Assembly: GCF_963662255.1 (NCBI RefSeq)
Contig: NC_085055.1
Coordinates: 21,880,204 to 21,944,203, forward strand
Source: Cinclus cinclus
Taxonomy: Eukaryota > Chordata > Aves > Passeriformes > Cinclidae
Direction: 5' to 3'
Length of the DNA stretch: 64,000 nucleotides
Positions 59,687-64,000 of this stretch are shown piece by piece. The first letter of the stretch is position 1, and each line of letters starts with the position of its first letter. The translations under genes and the position numbers were made by a program. The notes under the pieces are model-generated. The model saw only the letters and a list, made by a program, of their open reading frames with translations. It was not told the origin of the DNA and made no database searches.

Positions 59687-60211
59687 TCAGAGGGGCCATG
59701 GCGGCTCCACATCAAACGGGATGACGGGCGGGAGGTGCCGGTTGTCCCCTGCTGCCAACGCTTCGTGTCCCCTCGGCGGTCCCCGCACCAGCCCGTTCCT
59801 CTGCAGGTCATCCAGCTCTCTCCGGGGACGCTGGCGGGGCACAGGGCTCGGTGGCCTATCCCCATCGGCGAGTCTTCGGCGCCGGCCACCTCCAGGAGCC
59901 GCATCCTCCTGCTGCTCCTGCTGCTGCCGCTGCCGCCAGCGCACCACGAAGGGATGGAGGCGGCGGCGGCGGCGAGGTGGGGCCACAACGACAGGGTTGT
60001 CCTGGCCCTGCAGCCGGCGGATGGCCCCGATGGGCCCTTGGCAGATCGGGCAGCTGGCAGCGGTGTCGGGGGCGGCCTGGGGCTGGATGCAGGCGTGGCA
60101 GAACACGTGTCCGCAGGGCTCCACGGCAGCGGGGCTCTGCAGGAAATCCACGCAGATGTAGCAGACCCTGACGGGTCGTGCCGCTGATGGCTCCTGCCTG
60201 AGCTCTGCCAT
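59687..60211 (-). CDS. RING-finger protein, copy 9
   Basis: 174 codons, protein identical to copy 1 (Tyr18, Pro161), but with the 3' UTR state of copies 3 and 8. AATAAA is at 59526-59531. Confidence 0.82.
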   Translation of the reverse strand: MAELRQEPSAARPVRVCYICVDFLQSPAAVEPCGHVFCHACIQPQAAPDTAASCPICQGPIGAIRRLQGQDNPVVVAPPRRRRRLHPFVVRWRQRQQQEQQEDAAPGGGRRRRLADGDRPPSPVPRQRPRRELDDLQRNGLVRGPPRGHEALAAGDNRHLPPVIPFDVEPPWPL

Positions 60212-60277
60212 TGCTGCTCCTGGACTTGAGTCCCCTCAGCTGCCGCAAGGATTCGAAGGCTCGGCTTCCACTTGCGG

Positions 60278-60550
60278 CACTCGGAGGTTCCTCAACCTCT
60301 CCAGGGACTCAGAGGCTCCTCAGTCACTGGCAGCACTCGGAAGCTCCTCTGTCACTGTCAGGACTCGGAGGTTCCTCCTCGGTCACTGGCAGCACTTAGA
60401 GCTTCCTCACTCACTGTCAGGACTCGGAGGCTCCTCAGACGCTGGCAGCACACAGGCTCTCCAGACACTGACAGCACTCAGGCTCCTCAGATGCTGGCAG
60501 CACTCAGAGGCTCCTCACACAGTGGCAGCACTCGGAGGCTCCTCAGCTGC
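60278..60550. repeat. Minisatellite, copy 9
   Basis: CACTGTCAGG and CACTGACAGC states, as in copy 3. Confidence 0.85.
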
Positions 60551-60594
60551 TAGTGGGTCACAGTGTGAGTGTTGGGGCACTGCCCAACGCTGCT

Positions 60595-60737
60595 GTTTAT
60601 AGTTACGTGAGTGGTGTCACAGTGATCGTGAGTGGTGACATCACAGGGCTCTGTGTGGCACCCAGGACCGCCCCTGGTGTCACAGTGATCGTGAGTGGTG
60701 ACATCACAGGGCTCTGTGTGGCACCCAGGACCGCCCC
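60595..60737 (-). promoter_or_regulatory. RING gene promoter block, copy 9
   Basis: TATA box at 60595-60601. The upstream flank is of the copy 1 and copy 3 type. Confidence 0.6.
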
Positions 60738-61535
60738 CATGCACAGAGGCAGATGCTGTGGCACAAAGCCCACCTGGCAGTGGGCTGCACACCTCAGTGT
60801 TTGCCCAGCATCCTTCCAGGCAGTCCCTGCTGGAGTGGGACTGTGCCAGTCACACTTGCTCACACCTGCTCTGCAGAGCTGCTTTCCATGATGTGTCCTG
60901 GTGCCTGGGGCTGCATCTCCCCCGCGGGAGGACTCTGCTTGGCCCTTGGTTGAATTTCAGGACGTTCCATCAGCTCAATTCTCCAGCTTGGTGAGGTCCT
61001 TGTGGGTGCAGAATCACCCTCTGGTGTCTCAGCAGCTCCTCCCACTGTAGGAGATTCCGCAGACGTGCTGAAGGTGCCCTGGGCCCCATTATTCAGGCCA
61101 CCAGCAAGAAGGAAAAGGACCAGTCCCAGTACTGATGCCTGGGCTACACTGATGATGATCAGCCTCTATCTCAGCTTCATGCTGAGATCAACACCCTCTA
61201 CTTAAAAGCCAGGATCAACACTTACAATCACTTCCTCACAGGGCAGAGCTTATTTGCAAAGTTCCGCCTTTCCCCAGCCCTCTGCTTTCTCCAAACTCAT
61301 GAGAAAGGTCTGGCTGATCATTTATCAGTCCCACTAAGCATTTTCCCCCTTCAAATACAGCAGCTTTGGAATACAACATAGAGTCTGTTGAATTCTTTGC
61401 CTCTTCCACCACTTTTCTTGAAGATACCATCGTAGCACTTACACACCACAGCTGCCTCTTGGAATCATTTGCTGCCCCCTGCAAACAAGCAGGTCCTTTG
61501 GCACAGACTCTCCAGCACCAGGCACCTCCGGGGCC

Positions 61536-61550
61536 CTGCTGCTGCTGCTG
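61536..61550. repeat. CTG/CAG microsatellite, copy 9: 5 units
   Basis: Same length as copy 8. Confidence 0.95.
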
Positions 61551-62424
61551 CCACCGTAGCCCTGCTGTGAATGGAATGGAAGAGGCTGTGATGACAGCCG
61601 GCCACCCCAGCACAGTTACCCACCTGCACTTGGGAAGACTGTGGTCACAGCTCAGTCTGTCCCTGCGATTTCACCTCTCACAGTGAAATCCCACCTGTTT
61701 GTCCCACCTTCCCTATCACCTGCTTGGCATTGGCCCAGTGCCAGCTTTTTGTGGCCTTTATGTGCCTTAAGAATGCCACCATGGCTTGCACAATTAATAA
61801 CACAGATCCTTTGTGTTTATTTCTGGGAGAAGAAGAAGAAAGCCTTTGAGACAAAGCACTCTACACACACAAAGCTGATGAGCAGGAGAGGTGTGTGTGT
61901 GTGTGTGTGCCCAGCCACTACCTGACTATCTGCAGAGCTTTGCACACTCCTCTCCTGGTGCCTCCAACCCCCAAGCCCAGCTTTCAGCAGAGTTTGCTCA
62001 AACTGGCTACATCAGCTGCAAGATCTGACTCCAGTTCAAGTTTGCTGATATCTGCGACAAGGCAGCGGAGACTGGCAGGACACCAGCACACATCCTGCAT
62101 CCACCCAGTGCCATGGCACAGACTGCTGGAGGGGAACTTGACCAGCCAGTTCAGCCCACTCAGAGCCTTCTCCAAACACGTCGCCCATCCACGAGGAAGC
62201 AGCTCAGCAATTCCATTACTCTAATCAAAAAGCACACAACAAAACCCACCCCAGTTTCTAGCAACCTCCTTCCAGAGCACCAGAGAGGAATTGCCCTCTC
62301 ACCCTCACAGCTGGGTGGAATTTGCAGCACGTCTGGGACAAGGCCAGGGGACCAGCCCTCCTTCCAGGAAGGAAACGTTTTTCAGGCATGCTGAGAGGTT
62401 GGGAGTCTCACTGCTGCTACTCAC

Positions 62425-62477
62425 GGTGACATTTTTCAGGCACTCCTCACAGCTCCTGTTCGTGTACTGGTGACAAT
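62425..62477 (-). pseudogene. PTTG1IP-like exon 2, spacer B copy 3
   Basis: 53 bp, identical to the other two copies. Confidence 0.85.
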
Positions 62478-62992
62478 CTGCAGGAAGGAAAAAAGGCACT
62501 TGAGGACTTTTAAGAGCTTCGGTGGTTTAAAGCTTTGGGCTCCTCCAAGCCTGCTCCAACCCAACACTGGACCAGCAGCAATGCGTGCTGCTGCTGCAAG
62601 AGCCACCAGCTTCAGCATGCACTCTGTGGCACAGTGGGAGGCCCAAATGCAAGTGGAAGTTCATCTGCCTTGCTCTGCTGACAAAGCCCTCAGCTGTGAG
62701 TTCCTCTACTGGGTTTTATTTCCCTAAAAGCCTGAGCATCAGAAACCTTGAAAAACATGTGACAAAAGCACTTGGCTCTCTGCTCCTAATCAGCAACAGG
62801 GCACTTCAGGAATAACTTCCATTAACTAAGACGTGAAACACTTTCCATCAGTCACCACCCTGGACAAATTTGTTGGAACACGCTAAACTCACAGCAATTA
62901 TTTCAGGATCAGTTTGATTTCAAGCCCCTTTGATCATCACTCAGACATCCAAATATCTGTGTAGCAATTTGCAGGGAGAGTGTTTTTCATAC

Positions 62993-63064
62993 CTGTGCAG
63001 GTGTGTCTGCTTCTTTAATAGGCTGTCCATCAAACAGGAACGTAATGTGCCTCGGTGACAAGCC
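62993..63064 (-). pseudogene. SUMO3-like exon 3, spacer B copy 3
   Basis: 72 bp, identical to the copies at 48025 and 55511. Confidence 0.87.
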
Positions 63065-63228
63065 CTGCAAGTTCAAAGTCACGTATGAGAAACTGCACTT
63101 GTGTTTCTGAATCCAAACTAAGTATTCATGGATTGACTGTCTAAACACATGTTAGCAAAATGAACACTCAAAAAGACCAGGGGGATGACAGAAGATGACA
63201 GATTTTGATTACAGCCTCTTCCATGTCA

Positions 63229-63428
63229 GGGAGGTGAGGCCCTGGCACAGGTTGCCCAGAGAAGCTGTGGCTGTCCCTGGATGCCTGCAAGTGTCCAAAG
63301 CCAGGCTGGACAGGGCTTGAAGCAAGCTGGGATAGTAGAAGGTGTCCCTGCCCATGGCAGGGGGTGGAGTGAGATGGGCTTTAAATTCCCTTCTTACCCC
63401 AAAGCATCCTGTGATTCTCTGATTAAGA
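63229..63428 (+). mobile_element. CR1 LINE 3' fragment
   Basis: Copy of the element at 48261. Confidence 0.9.
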
Positions 63429-64000
63429 TGTAACCACCAGGACACTGAGCACATTTGTCTTGCTGTCTACACTGAGGAAGGCCAAATGCTAGCAATTTTA
63501 CGTTGCCCTTAAAACCTGAGTTACCACACTGCTACTGAATCCCCTTCCGACCATGTTTAAGTGTGCGAGGAAGTCTTTATTCACTGCATCAGGGATTGAG
63601 GGCCTTGCTTTGCCCTCTTAAAATCCTTCAAAATGCACGTGCATTCACACTTCTGTCACGCACAGGAATGCTAAAAATTCCCTGTACCTCTCCAAAAACC
63701 CAGAGAGGTGTCAGGGTGCAGCAGGCACAGAGCAGGGCAGAGAGTCAACTTTGAATAAGCAAAGAAAGGATCCTGCAAGTAACAGACAAGGGCCAACAAA
63801 ATCCAACTCCCTTTCCAAAGCCACTCGCATGCCCACCCTCTGCTCTGTGTAAAGCAGAGCCATTGGGAGCTCCAGGCTCAGGAACTGAGCTGTGGGGATT
63901 CATCCTTCTCCAGCTCAGGATGGCAATGAGGAACAGCCTGGGAACACCTGTGGAACACAGCGGTCACAGCTGTGCAACAGGCAGCAGGAGACACTGGAAG

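Larger units (their letters stand above)
58362..61768. repeat. Core copy 9
   Basis: Flanked by B on both sides, with the TTTATTTTG state near 59168. Confidence 0.95.
1..64000. repeat. Tandem segmental duplication array, nine cores and two spacer types
   Basis: Equivalent positions recur along the window. The RING start codons lie at 4164, 11013, 17867, 24690, 31539, 38369, 45216, 52725 and 60211, so successive periods are 6849, 6854, 6823, 6849, 6830, 6847, 7509 and 7486 bp. All copies point the same way and differ by scattered substitutions, short indels and microsatellite length. The array is cut by both window ends, since base 1 corresponds to base 48548 inside spacer B. Total copy number is therefore unknown, and a sequence assembly could have collapsed or expanded copies. 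Confidence 0.98.
61769..64000. repeat. Spacer B, 5' part (truncated by window end)
   Basis: Runs to the point matching about 49043 in the first complete B spacer. It includes PTTG1IP-like exon 2, SUMO3-like exon 3 and the plus-strand CR1. Its exon 1 and CpG island would lie beyond the window. Confidence 0.93.

Noticed and set aside
1..64000. Placement on a W or germline-restricted chromosome because of the ampliconic structure
   Set aside because: Nothing in the sequence identifies the chromosome. Ampliconic arrays also occur on autosomes.
1..64000. CRISPR array, prophage, or bacterial operon
   Set aside because: Repeats are multi-kilobase gene-bearing units with CR1 elements and spliced exons. 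No direct-repeat/spacer pattern or bacterial gene organisation is present.

Overview
This window is vertebrate, almost certainly avian, nuclear DNA. It carries several CR1 LINE fragments with the typical bird 3' end, a mammal-like CpG-island promoter, and fragments of two vertebrate genes (SUMO3-like and PTTG1IP-like) with normal splice junctions. Nothing looks bacterial or viral, and species and chromosome cannot be read from it.

Nearly the whole window is one head-to-tail segmental duplication array. A core of about 3.4 kb occurs nine times (starts near 2321, 9170, 16016, 22846, 29699, 36526, 43377, 50876, 58362). Each core carries, on the minus strand, one intact intronless gene for a 173-174 residue RING-finger protein. 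It also has a TATA-type promoter with a duplicated 63 bp element, a minisatellite in the presumed 5' UTR, a poly(A) signal and a CTG/CAG microsatellite. Two spacer types separate the cores, in the order B-1-A-2-A-3-A-4-A-5-A-6-A-7-B-8-B-9-B. Spacer A (about 3.4 kb) gives units of about 6.85 kb. Spacer B (about 4.1 kb) gives units of about 7.5 kb.

The spacers are gene wreckage. Spacer A carries a splice-competent exon matching exon 3 of PTTG1IP (CLWC through SARWGVCW). Spacer B carries PTTG1IP exon 2 and, upstream on the same strand, SUMO3-like exon 1 with its CpG-island promoter, a degraded exon 2 and exon 3. The ends of A and B overlap by 28 bp in what would be one PTTG1IP intron. The simplest reading is that both unit types are deletion products of an ancestral unit of about 10.9 kb. 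That unit would have been a tandem duplication running from inside PTTG1IP into SUMO3, genes that are adjacent and co-oriented in human.

The RING frame is open in all nine copies while the SUMO3 and PTTG1IP pieces are partial, so the RING gene is the likely functional product of the array. Its function is inferred only from the RING motif (probable E3 ubiquitin ligase activity). Sequence variants are shuffled among copies in a way no single tree explains, which points to gene conversion or unequal exchange. Most other open frames are GC-rich shadows or start at non-ATG codons.
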